NCBI RefSeq assembly: GCF_003351765.1
Contig: NZ_CP031229.1
Coordinates: forward strand, 930,001-994,000
DNA length: 64,000 nt
Direction of reading: 5' to 3'
From: Ornithinimicrobium avium
GTDB lineage: Bacteria; Actinomycetota; Actinomycetes; Actinomycetales; Dermatophilaceae
Shown here: in pieces, positions 17,886 to 26,006 of the stretch
Position numbering within the stretch: position 1 is the stretch's first letter
Layout of the letters: each line of letters opens with the position of its first letter
The notes under the pieces: generated by a model
The model's input: the letters and a program-made list of their open reading frames with translations, nothing else
Database searches by the model: none
What the model was told of the DNA's origin: nothing
Translations under genes and position numbers: made by a program

Positions 17886-19729
17886 CCAGGCTGACCCCCT
17901 CGACGGGTCCGGACGGCGTGCGGTTCAGGGACCTGAACCGCAACGGCCGGCTGGACCCGTTCGAGGACCCCCGGCTCGCCCCCGAGGAGCGGGCCGACGA
18001 CCTGCTCGCCCGGCTCAGCCTGCCGGAGAAGATCGGGCTGCTCTTCCACACGGTGATCGAGCAGGGCCCCAGCGGCACGCTGCTCGAGGGTCCCGGCGCG
18101 ATCAGCAAGACCGGCACCAGGCAGGTCGTGCTCGACAAGCACCTCACCCACTTCAACGTGCACGCCCTCGGCACGCCGCGCGAGGCAGCCCGGTGGCACA
18201 ACGCGCTCCAGGAGCTGGCGGAGCAGGCGCCGCACGGCATACCGGTGACGATCTCGACCGACCCGCGGCACGGCTCGAGCGAGAACGCCGGCGCCAGCTT
18301 CGCCGCCGGCTCCTTCTCCCGGTGGCCCGAGCCGCTGGGGATCGGGGCGCTGCACGACGAGGAGACCTGCCGGCAGTATGCCGAGGTCGTGCGGGCCGAG
18401 TACGTCGCCGTGGGCATCAGGATGGCGCTGGGCCCGACGCTGGACCTGGCGACCGAGCCGCGGTGGGCGCGCCAGCAGCACACCTTCGGGCAGGACCCCG
18501 GGCTGGTGTCCCGCCTAGGCGAGGCCTTCCTGCGGGGCGTCCGCGGCGACGGGGCGGGACTGGGCAGCGTGGCGTGCGTCGTCAAGCACTTCCCCGGCGG
18601 CGGTCCGCAGAAGGACGGTGAGGACGCGCACTTCCCCTACGGCAAGGAGCAGGTCTATCCGGCCGGTCGGTTCGAGGACCACCTGGCACCCTTCCGGCCT
18701 GCGGTCGCCATGGGCGTGGCGGGGGTCATGCCCTACTACGGCATGCCGGTCGGCCTGGAGCGGGACGGCGGGCCGGTGCCCGCTGTCGGCTTCGCCTTCA
18801 ACGGCCCGCTCCTGCACGGTCTGCTGCGCGAGGAGCTCGGCCATGACGGTCTGGTCCTGACGGACTGGGAGCTCATCAACGACAACCACGTCGGCGACCA
18901 GGTGCTGCCCGCCCGCGCCTGGGGCGTGGAGCACCTCGACGCGCCCGGCCGGATGGAGCTGCTGCTGGAGGCCGGGTGCGACCAGTTCGGCGGTGAGGAG
19001 TGCGTCGAGGTCCTCGCCGAGCTGGTGGCGGCGGGCCGGGTGCCGCCGGAGCGGATCGAGGTGTCCGCGCGGCGTGCGCTGCTGGTGAAGTTCCGCCTCG
19101 GTCTCTTCGACGACCCCTACGTGGACGAGGACGCGGCCGAGCGCGTCGTGGGGTCGGAGGAGTTCCGCCGCGCCGGGATGCAGGCGCAGGCGGCGTCGGT
19201 GACGGTGCTGCAGGACGGTGCGGGTCTGCTGCCCGTGGGGTCGGGTCGACGTCGGGTGTATGCCGAGGGGCTGGCCGCCGACCAGGTCGCCCGGCTGGGC
19301 CAGCCGGTGACGCACCCGCAGGACGCCGACCTCGCCGTGGTCCGGCTGCAGGCACCCTTCGAGCCCCGCTCCGACCTCTTCCTCGAGGCCTGGTTCCACC
19401 AGGGGAGCCTGGACTTCCCACCCGGGCTGCCGGTGCGTCTGGCCCGCATCGCCGAGCACTGCCCGCTGATCGTCGACGTCCTCCTCGACCGGCCGGCCGT
19501 CCTCACGCCGCTGCTCCCGGTCGCCGCGGTGCTGACCGTGTCCTACGGCACGGGCGACGGGGCCTTCGTGGACGCGCTCACCGGCGTCGTGGCGCCGCGG
19601 GGGCGCCTGCCCTTCGACCTGCCCCGCTCGATGGACGACGTCCGGGCACACCACGAGGACCAGCCCGGGCTCGACCGGCCGCTGTTCCCGGCCGGCTTCT
19701 CAGCGACGCGCCCCGCGTCGTCCGCCTGA
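17882..19729 (+). CDS. GH3 beta-glucosidase
   Basis: A 615-residue glycoside hydrolase family 3 enzyme. The start is GTG 17882, overlapping the upstream stop (GTGA). Conserved features are LSLPEKIGLLFHT near the N-terminus, the substrate-binding CVVKHFPGGG block, and VLTDWE with nucleophile Asp about residue 328. The second domain ends around the RGRLPFDLPRS block. There is no signal peptide, so it acts in the cytoplasm on imported disaccharides or short oligosaccharides, complementing the phosphorolytic GH94 enzyme. An early segment (LNRNGRLDPFEDP) resembles the dockerin-like calcium loop seen at the start of many bacterial GH3 proteins. It is the last gene of the operon. Confidence 0.9.
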   Translation: MTRLTPSTGPDGVRFRDLNRNGRLDPFEDPRLAPEERADDLLARLSLPEKIGLLFHTVIEQGPSGTLLEGPGAISKTGTRQVVLDKHLTHFNVHALGTPREAARWHNALQELAEQAPHGIPVTISTDPRHGSSENAGASFAAGSFSRWPEPLGIGALHDEETCRQYAEVVRAEYVAVGIRMALGPTLDLATEPRWARQQHTFGQDPGLVSRLGEAFLRGVRGDGAGLGSVACVVKHFPGGGPQKDGEDAHFPYGKEQVYPAGRFEDHLAPFRPAVAMGVAGVMPYYGMPVGLERDGGPVPAVGFAFNGPLLHGLLREELGHDGLVLTDWELINDNHVGDQVLPARAWGVEHLDAPGRMELLLEAGCDQFGGEECVEVLAELVAAGRVPPERIEVSARRALLVKFRLGLFDDPYVDEDAAERVVGSEEFRRAGMQAQAASVTVLQDGAGLLPVGSGRRRVYAEGLAADQVARLGQPVTHPQDADLAVVRLQAPFEPRSDLFLEAWFHQGSLDFPPGLPVRLARIAEHCPLIVDVLLDRPAVLTPLLPVAAVLTVSYGTGDGAFVDALTGVVAPRGRLPFDLPRSMDDVRAHHEDQPGLDRPLFPAGFSATRPASSA

Positions 19730-19897
19730 CGGTCTACGTCGTTGCGCCGAGGCACGCGCGGCCGAAGCGCCGAGCCCGACCCGGCCATCCGACCCACGCG
19801 CCCGGCCTATCCCTGACGCCACGCTTGTGGGGTGGACCAACGGGCCCCGCGTCGCGAGCGCACCTTCGGCCCACCACGGACCGAAAGGCACTCTCCC

Positions 19898-20422
19898 ATG
19901 TCAACCGCACAGTGGATCCTCAACGCATCGCTGCTCGCCTGGGTTCTCACCCGCAACCTCGGCACCCGGCGTGTCAACGCCCTCACCTTCCTCGTGCCCC
20001 TGATGGTCGTCTCGGTCGCCGGCGGCTGGTTCCTCCGCGACGTCCCGACCGCAGGTCATGACACCACCCTGGAGCTGATCGGGCTCGGTGTCGGCGTGCT
20101 CCTCGGTGCCGCCGCAGCCGCACTCACCGAGGTGTCCAGCCGCGACGGTGGCCTGCTCGTCCGCGCCGGGGTCGGCTTCGCCGCGCTGTGGGTCGTGGTC
20201 ATCGCCGGCCGCGCGCTGTTCGCCCAGTGGGCGACGCACGGCGGCGCCGGGACGATCGGCGAGTTCTCGGTGCACCACCAGATCACCGGCGCCGACGCGT
20301 GGACCGCCGCCTTCGTGATCATGGCGCTCGCGATGGTGAGCGCCCGGCTGGTCGTCCTGCTGGCCCAGGTGCACCTCCACCGCACGGTGACCTCCACGCT
20401 GGTCGAGGAGCGAGCGGCATGA
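19898..20422 (+). CDS. Hypothetical membrane protein (DUF1453/CcdC-like)
   Basis: A 174-residue protein with about five hydrophobic segments (residues 8-17, 25-45, 55-77, 85-110 and 135-160). The N-terminal layout (ASLLAWVLTRNLGTRRVN) recalls DUF1453 membrane proteins, though I hold that loosely. ATG 19898 is preceded by GAAAGG. Its stop overlaps the start of the CPBP protease gene (ATGA), so both are translated from one message. Function unknown. Confidence 0.65.
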   Translation: MSTAQWILNASLLAWVLTRNLGTRRVNALTFLVPLMVVSVAGGWFLRDVPTAGHDTTLELIGLGVGVLLGAAAAALTEVSSRDGGLLVRAGVGFAALWVVVIAGRALFAQWATHGGAGTIGEFSVHHQITGADAWTAAFVIMALAMVSARLVVLLAQVHLHRTVTSTLVEERAA

Positions 20423-21357
20423 CCACGCACGGCACCTCCGCACGTCCGGTCCCCCGCGCCGCCCGAACAGCGGGTGCGGCATACCTCGACCGGGCCGACG
20501 CGTCCGCCCAGCGCTCCACGATGCCCGCCCCGGGGCGGCGGCACCGGTCCGGGAGGCCGGACGTGGGCGGCGGCGGATCCGCGGGCCGCATCGTCCTGAT
20601 CTGTCTCGCGATGTTCACCGGTCCCTGGGTCTGGTGGGCGTCCCTGATCGCCGAGGACCACGGACTCCTCGACGGGCACCTTCCGCAGGGACTGGCCCTG
20701 TGGACGATGACGCCCGTGCTTGCTGCGGCCGTGCTCCTCACGGGAGGTCGGCCGGCGTTCGCCGACCTGGGCCGCCGGCTGCTCCGCTGGCGGGTCCCGG
20801 TGCGGGTCTGGGGCGCCGCCCTGCTGATCCCGCCCGCGATCGCCCTTCTCGCTGCGGCCGTCGTCAGCCTGTCGGGCGGGCAGGTCCCCCTGGGCGAGGC
20901 GCTCTCCCTGCCTGCGGCCCTGGGCTACCTCGGCTACGGCACCGGCCTGTTCCTGCTCACCGAGGAGGCCGGCTGGCGGGGAGTGCTCCTGCCCCTGCTC
21001 CAGCGCCGGACGGGTCCGGTGCAGGCGTCGGTCCTCGTCGGGGTGGTGTGGGCCGTGTGGCACCTGCCCCTGCTGGTGTCCCGCGGTCAGGGCGACCCCG
21101 TGCAGTCCCTGATCCCGTTCTCCCTCCTCGTGGTCGCCACCAGCGTCCTGCTCGGAGCGGTGTTCAACGCCGCCCGCGGCAGCGTGCTGGTCGCCGCCCT
21201 CCTCCACGCATCCTTCGACGCCAGCTACTCCTACTTCGGGGTGGTGGGACCCGGTCACGACATGCTCTGGGCCACCGTCGCGGCCACCTGGTCCGCCGTC
21301 GGCGTGCTCGCGCTCACCGTGCGCGGAAGGTCCTTCCTCGGTGGAGGCTCGCGGTGA
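20419..21357 (+). CDS. CPBP-family intramembrane metalloprotease
   Basis: A 312-residue membrane protein of the CAAX-protease/bacteriocin-processing (Abi, CPBP) family. Catalytic motifs are visible inside membrane segments: EEAGWRG (EExxxR), WHLPLLV, and LLHASFDASY with the second histidine. The first 60 residues are a polar, arginine-rich cytoplasmic tail, longer than usual. Members cleave within the membrane; roles include bacteriocin self-immunity and peptide processing, and no bacteriocin gene is nearby. It is translationally coupled to the membrane protein before it. Confidence 0.85.
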   Translation: MTTHGTSARPVPRAARTAGAAYLDRADASAQRSTMPAPGRRHRSGRPDVGGGGSAGRIVLICLAMFTGPWVWWASLIAEDHGLLDGHLPQGLALWTMTPVLAAAVLLTGGRPAFADLGRRLLRWRVPVRVWGAALLIPPAIALLAAAVVSLSGGQVPLGEALSLPAALGYLGYGTGLFLLTEEAGWRGVLLPLLQRRTGPVQASVLVGVVWAVWHLPLLVSRGQGDPVQSLIPFSLLVVATSVLLGAVFNAARGSVLVAALLHASFDASYSYFGVVGPGHDMLWATVAATWSAVGVLALTVRGRSFLGGGSR

Positions 21358-21429
21358 ACGCGTCCACGGTCCCACCTCGACCCTCGATGCCCCATACCCG
21401 ACCTTTCCCGCGCACCGATCGGAGCTGAC

Positions 21430-21972
21430 ATGCACAAGGACGAGACCAAGGCCAGGACGCTGGACCGCGACGACGGTCAGATCGCCTACGAGATCCTCGG
21501 TGAGGGCCCGCTCGTGGTCTGCGTGCCGGGGATGGGTGAGCTGCGCAGCAGCTACCGCCACACCATGCGACCGCTGGGCGAGGCGGGCCTGCGGGTCGCT
21601 GCGATGGACCTGCGCGGTCACGGTGGCAGCAGCACCCCGTTCGCCAGCTACGACGACGTCGCGGCCGCCACGGACGCGATCGCCCTGGTCGAGGAGCTCG
21701 GCGGCCCGGCGGTCCTCGTGGGAAGCTCCATGGGGGCGGGGGCAGCCGTGTGGGCTGCTGCCGAGCGACCCGACCTGGTGGCCGGTCTGGTGCTCCTGGG
21801 CCCCTTCGTGCGCGACGCGCCGATCAGCCCGCTGAGGGCTTGGGCCTTCAGGCTCGCCATGTCCGGTTTCTGGGCGCCCACGGTCTGGCACCGGCTCCAG
21901 CCGACGCTGTATCCCCGGCCCAGGCCAGCGGACTTCGCTGAGCACCGAGCGGCCATCCGCGCAAGCTCGTGA
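21430..21972 (+). CDS. Alpha/beta hydrolase, truncated at the C-terminus
   Basis: The 180 residues cover the first two thirds of an alpha/beta hydrolase: oxyanion region CVPGMGELRSSYRH, strand-turn AAMDLRGHGGSS, and nucleophile elbow VGSSMGAGA. Translation stops at AAIRASS, before the catalytic histidine that should lie near residue 240-260. Downstream, another frame gives KLVNPALVAFVQDTLSVPMA before a stop at about 22025, which could be a displaced tail or another gene's end. The product should be inactive unless the histidine is supplied by readthrough or frameshifting, which I cannot show. Possible pseudogene. Confidence 0.65.
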   Translation: MHKDETKARTLDRDDGQIAYEILGEGPLVVCVPGMGELRSSYRHTMRPLGEAGLRVAAMDLRGHGGSSTPFASYDDVAAATDAIALVEELGGPAVLVGSSMGAGAAVWAAAERPDLVAGLVLLGPFVRDAPISPLRAWAFRLAMSGFWAPTVWHRLQPTLYPRPRPADFAEHRAAIRASS

Positions 21973-22106
21973 ACCCGGCCCTCGTGGCGTTCGTCCAGGA
22001 CACGTTGTCCGTCCCGATGGCGTAGCATTTTTCGGCGGGCATCCTTGCCCACAGGTCCGCTGAGGCTACGACCGGCCGCCGCGTGCTGACGGCAGATGGG
22101 TGGCGG

Positions 22107-22790
22107 GTGTTGGACGACCCGGAGATCTCCATACGAGTCTTTCTGGTGGACGACCACGCGGTGGTCCGCACCGGGCTGGCGGCCTACCTCGACACCGAGA
22201 CCGACGTGGACGTCATCGGCGTCGCCTCCAACGGCCGTCAGGCCCTGGACGAGCTTGCGGTGCTGGCGAGCAACGGCGGTGCTCCCGACGTCGTGCTCAT
22301 GGACCTGCTCATGCCGGAGATGGACGGGATCGCGACCACCTCGGCCATCAAGGCGCGCTGGCCGGAGGTGGAGGTGGTCGCCGTCACGAGCTTCGTGGAG
22401 GAGCAGCAGATCCGCGGTGCACTGGAGGCCGGTGCGGCCGGATACCTGCTGAAGGACGCGGACGCCGCGGAGGTCGTCGACGCGATCCGGGCTGCGGTCG
22501 CCGGCGAGGTGCGGCTCGACCCGGTCGCCGCCAAGGCCCTGACAGCGTCCTTGCGGGCCCCCAAGGACGGGTCGGCGGCGTTGACGGGCCGCGAACGCGA
22601 AGTGGTCCTCAGCATCGCGCACGGCAACACCAACCGGCAGATCGCCAAGGCCCTGGGAGTCAGCGAACGCACGGCACGCACGCACGTGTCGAACATTCTC
22701 GCCAAGCTCGGCCTGACGAGCCGGACCCAGGCAGCGATGTGGGCGGTCCGGGAAGGCCTGGTGAGTGCCCAGGGGGACGGTCCCCCATGA
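22107..22790 (+). CDS. NarL/LuxR-type response regulator
   Basis: A response regulator with a receiver domain (FLVDDHAVVRTGL at the start, phosphoacceptor Asp in VVLMDLLMPEMDG, Lys in GYLLKDAD) and a C-terminal LuxR helix-turn-helix (LTGREREVVLSIAHG, then GVSERTARTHVSNILAKL). The start is uncertain: GTG 22083 and GTG 22107 are both in frame and neither has a strong ribosome site. Its stop overlaps the start of the cognate histidine kinase (ATGA), so the pair is translationally coupled. Targets are unknown. Confidence 0.88.
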   Translation: MLDDPEISIRVFLVDDHAVVRTGLAAYLDTETDVDVIGVASNGRQALDELAVLASNGGAPDVVLMDLLMPEMDGIATTSAIKARWPEVEVVAVTSFVEEQQIRGALEAGAAGYLLKDADAAEVVDAIRAAVAGEVRLDPVAAKALTASLRAPKDGSAALTGREREVVLSIAHGNTNRQIAKALGVSERTARTHVSNILAKLGLTSRTQAAMWAVREGLVSAQGDGPP

Positions 22791-24418
22791 CCTGGCCGGT
22801 GCCCGGTGAGCGTGAGACCGTGGCTCCCGTCACCCGCAGGGACGGGGACCTGGACGCCCAGCTGCTGGAGATCTTCTTCGACCGGGTGCCGATGGGCATC
22901 GCCGTGTTCGACAAGGACCTGCGTCTGCAACGGTGCAACCGGACCTGGGCCGGATTCTTCACGCACTACCTCGGGGTGCCCGCCGAGTCGGTGACGCCCG
23001 GGAAGGGCATGTTCGAGCTGATCCCCGGCCAGGAAGAGGTCACCGCACCCCTTCTGGACGCGGCCCTGGCGGGCCAGGTCGTCCGCCAGGCCGCGCACCG
23101 GTTGTGCACCGAGGACATCGTCACCTACTGGGACGTGGTCTTTGCACCCACGTTCGTCGACGGCGAGGTCACCGGCTTCGTGGACATCGTGACGGATGCG
23201 ACCGAGCGCGTCCGCGCCTACGAGCAGCTGGAGCAGCGGATCTCCGGACTCACTGCGATCGCCGATGCCATGACCGTGCAGCATCCCCTCGAGAAGACCT
23301 TGAGGCAGGTGGCCCGCTCGGTCCGCTCGGCGACGCGGGCTGCCGCGGCGGCGGTCATCGTCTGGGAGGACTCCGACCTGCTCACGCTCGCCCACTACGG
23401 AGACGACGGGTTGCCGGCCGGCTATCGCGCCGCGGTCGAGGCCACCTATGCGCTCGGTGCCAGGTCCTTGATCCGCGACGTCGCCAACGACTCGAGGATC
23501 AACGTCATCCGAGGGTTCCGCACCCACGCGTTGGCTGATCCGGACTACGCCCCGCTGCATCCGATGTGGGACGGCGTCGACTACGAGGACGCGGTCGTGG
23601 TTCCGTTGGGTTCGCGCGGCCGCTGCGTGGGATGCGTGCTGCTCTACGTGAAAGCGGGTCGCGAGGTCGACCAGGACGAGCGCACCTTCCTGCAGGCCAT
23701 CGCCGACCAGGCAGCCGTCGCGGTCGAGAACGCCCACCTGTTCCAGGACGCGGAGTCCCACGCGACCCTCGTCGAGCGGCAGCGTCTGTCCCGGGAGCTG
23801 CACGACTCGGTCAGCCAGGCCTTGTTCGCCATGACCCTGCACGCCAGCGCCGTGGCCCGCGAGCTGAGCAGTCGGGGCACCCCGCCCACCGACCCGGTGG
23901 CCGCGGGCGTCGCTGCCCTCGGCGAGCTGACCCGCGGTGCCAAGGCCGAGATGCGCGCGCTCATCTTCGAGCTGCGCCCCGATGCGCTGGCCGCGGAGGG
24001 GCTCGTCGTCGCTCTCCGCCGTCAGGCAGCGGCACTGGCGTCACGCGAGGGCCTGCCCATCGACGTCGTTGGTCCCGCCCGACGTCTTCCTCTGGAGGCC
24101 AGCACAGAGGAGCACCTCTACCGCCTGGTGCTCGAGGCCCTCAACAATGCTGCGAAGCACTCGGGAGCCCGCGGCGTCGAGGTCCTCATCGAGGTGTCCG
24201 ACACCGGCGGGACGCCGGTCCTCACGGTGGTGGTCAGCGACGACGGGCGCGGCTTCGACCCGCTCGCGGTCGGCCCCGGCCACCTGGGCCAGGCCACCAT
24301 GCGCGACCGCGCAGCTGCCTGTGGCGCCGAGTTCGAGGTGAGCAGCGCCGCCGGGGAGGGCTGCACGGTGACCGTTCGCCTGCCGGTCGGGGAGCCCGTG
24401 GCGCCTCCGACGGCGTAG
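22787..24418 (+). CDS. PAS-GAF sensor histidine kinase (NarL-partner, HisKA_3)
   Basis: A soluble 543-residue kinase. An N-terminal PAS domain (FFDRVPMGIAVFDKDLRLQ) is followed by a GAF domain (about residues 155-315), a HisKA_3 dimerisation helix with the phospho-histidine in SRELHDSVSQALFAM (about residue 340), and an HATPase domain (VLEALNNAAKHSGA N-box, VSDDGRGFDP G1 box). It lacks membrane spans, so it senses a cytoplasmic signal such as redox, gas or a small ligand. The partner regulator at 22107-22790 overlaps it by four bases. Confidence 0.9.
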   Translation: MTWPVPGERETVAPVTRRDGDLDAQLLEIFFDRVPMGIAVFDKDLRLQRCNRTWAGFFTHYLGVPAESVTPGKGMFELIPGQEEVTAPLLDAALAGQVVRQAAHRLCTEDIVTYWDVVFAPTFVDGEVTGFVDIVTDATERVRAYEQLEQRISGLTAIADAMTVQHPLEKTLRQVARSVRSATRAAAAAVIVWEDSDLLTLAHYGDDGLPAGYRAAVEATYALGARSLIRDVANDSRINVIRGFRTHALADPDYAPLHPMWDGVDYEDAVVVPLGSRGRCVGCVLLYVKAGREVDQDERTFLQAIADQAAVAVENAHLFQDAESHATLVERQRLSRELHDSVSQALFAMTLHASAVARELSSRGTPPTDPVAAGVAALGELTRGAKAEMRALIFELRPDALAAEGLVVALRRQAAALASREGLPIDVVGPARRLPLEASTEEHLYRLVLEALNNAAKHSGARGVEVLIEVSDTGGTPVLTVVVSDDGRGFDPLAVGPGHLGQATMRDRAAACGAEFEVSSAAGEGCTVTVRLPVGEPVAPPTA

Positions 24419-24551
24419 GGAGGATCCGCTTCCCGGTCGAGAGCTCGCACCCGGCACCTGGTCGAGGACGTCGCCTCACGTGCCGCCGAGGGTGGTGTCG
24501 CTGGCGTAGCGTTGATCCCGGACAGCTCGGTGTGGAGAAGGAGCCGGTCAG

Positions 24552-25394
24552 ATGTCGACAGCAGGGATCGCCCGGGCCACGGAGCTGGGCGGTGCGGTGC
24601 TGTGCACCGTTGTCGGTGTCCTGCTGCTCGTCGCGACCGTCCTGGGGCCTCTGGTGACCGGGCGCGTCCGTTTTCACATGTCCGAGGACGCACTCGTCCA
24701 GTATGTGGGCGGTGACCTCGTCACCTCCTCGCTGGCGCTGCTCTTCCTGGTGGCTGCCCCCTTCTGGTCGTCCGGCCGGGCGTGGGCGCCCGCGCTCACG
24801 GCCGGGGGCTCGGCCTATGTCATCTACACGTTTGTCACCGTCGTCATGGGACAGGAGTACGCGAAGTACCAGGGGAACGCAGAGACCGCCTTCCTCCTGT
24901 ACACCGCCATTACCGCCGGCTCGGTGCTGCTCCTGGTCTTCTCCGTACGCGCCTGCTTGGCGCTGCCGCCGCTGCCCGAGGTTCCCCGCCAGGGTGCACT
25001 GGCGCTCCTGATCGGCCTGGCAGTCCTTTTCGGTCTGATGTGGGTAGCCCAGCTGGCAGGCTTCTATCGCACCGGGCCCACTGACGAGTACGCGAGCGCG
25101 ACCACCCTGTTCTGGGTGATCAAGTATCTCGACCTAGGGATCATCATCCCGCTGCTCATCATCACCGGCCTGGCTCAAAGGCACCCCACGGCCGTCAGCA
25201 ACGTCGCTGCGATCACCGCTCTGGGGTTCATGACGTGGCTGCTGACAGCCATTCTCCTCATGTCGGTGGCGATGCTCCGTCAACAGGCGGCGGGAGCAAG
25301 CTGGGTGCTCGTGGTCGCTTTCACCGTGCTGCTGGTGCCCACTGTCTTCGTGTGGGTGAGATGGATGATCGGGGCGAGCCACGCCATGACGTGA
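24552..25394 (+). CDS. Hypothetical seven- to eight-pass membrane protein
   Basis: The 280-residue protein is almost entirely hydrophobic segments with short polar loops, and has the conserved-looking stretches GQEYAKYQGNAETAFLLY and GFYRTGPTDEYASATTLFWV. I do not recognise the family. It stands alone, 133 bases downstream of the kinase and convergent with ytoQ, whose stop is only 11 bases away. Its start at ATG 24552 is preceded by AAGGAG. No enzymatic motif can be named. Confidence 0.65.
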   Translation: MSTAGIARATELGGAVLCTVVGVLLLVATVLGPLVTGRVRFHMSEDALVQYVGGDLVTSSLALLFLVAAPFWSSGRAWAPALTAGGSAYVIYTFVTVVMGQEYAKYQGNAETAFLLYTAITAGSVLLLVFSVRACLALPPLPEVPRQGALALLIGLAVLFGLMWVAQLAGFYRTGPTDEYASATTLFWVIKYLDLGIIIPLLIITGLAQRHPTAVSNVAAITALGFMTWLLTAILLMSVAMLRQQAAGASWVLVVAFTVLLVPTVFVWVRWMIGASHAMT

Positions 25395-25404
25395 CCCCTC
25401 GCCC

Positions 25405-25845
25405 TTACCCCTTGAGCACGTAACGCAGGGTCTGCACCACCTGGTCGGTCGTCGTGCACCAGGCCTGGGCCTGCGCGTCGACCTCCTTGAGCGGGTGGAC
25501 GATGTCGGCGTCGTGGAGGGTCACGTAGGGCTTGCCGAGGGCGGCGGCGTAGCCGGCGTCGAAGGCTGCGTTCCACTGCTTGTACTGGTCCCCGAAGCGG
25601 ACCACGACCAGGTCGCTCTGCTCGATCAGGGTGCGGGTGCGGATGGCGTTGACCTTCGCGGACTGGTGATCGCGCCAGAACTGGCTGGCGGTCTCGCCCA
25701 GGTGGTCACCGGCGGCGTCGCTGGCGGCGTGGTCGGTCACCGGCGCGGTGAAGGTCACGTCCAGCCCGGCGGCCTCGGCGCCGCGCTGGATCTCCTCACG
25801 CCAGTCGGTGTGGATTTCGCCGGAAAGGTAGACATGAAAACTCAT
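25405..25845 (-). CDS. ytoQ: YtoQ family protein
   Basis: A 146-residue protein of the YtoQ family, related in fold to nucleoside 2-deoxyribosyltransferases. Typical blocks are MSFHVYLSGEIHTDWREEI, APVTDHAASD, VRFGDQYKQWNAAFDAGYA and KPYVTLHDADIVHPLKEVD. The function of the family is unproven. ATG 25845 has AGGAG nine bases upstream. The first dozen codons (AGT TTT CAT) and the upstream region are far richer in A/T than the surrounding genes, and a consensus TATAAT lies in front, which hints at horizontal acquisition. Confidence 0.85.
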   Translation of the reverse strand: MSFHVYLSGEIHTDWREEIQRGAEAAGLDVTFTAPVTDHAASDAAGDHLGETASQFWRDHQSAKVNAIRTRTLIEQSDLVVVRFGDQYKQWNAAFDAGYAAALGKPYVTLHDADIVHPLKEVDAQAQAWCTTTDQVVQTLRYVLKG

Positions 25846-25900
25846 CGCAAAAGGCTCCTGTATGCGGTGTGGATGGACCTGGCTTTGTTCTCCGGTCCGG

Positions 25901-25929
25901 ATTATACCGCGTAACGACAAAGAATTGAA
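25901..25929 (-). promoter_or_regulatory. AT-rich sigma70-like promoter of ytoQ
   Basis: On the minus strand TATAAT (25906 to 25901) is preceded at 17 bases by a weak -35 TTCAAT (25929 to 25924). It lies in an A/T-rich patch (about 25846-25975) that stands out in this GC-rich window. The transcript would start near 25894, giving an untranslated leader of about 50 bases. Confidence 0.55.
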
Positions 25930-26006
25930 AATAGGACCAAACACCATTGTTCGGGTCCTGAGCCTGAAGCATGATCAGCGTTTGGGATCGACCCGTCCGG
26001 CGTGCG

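Noticed and set aside
16514..19729. A single long frame suggesting a fusion with the GH3 enzyme
   Set aside because: The portion before 17882 is out of frame with the glucanase gene and has no protein character; GH3 sequence begins at GTG 17882.
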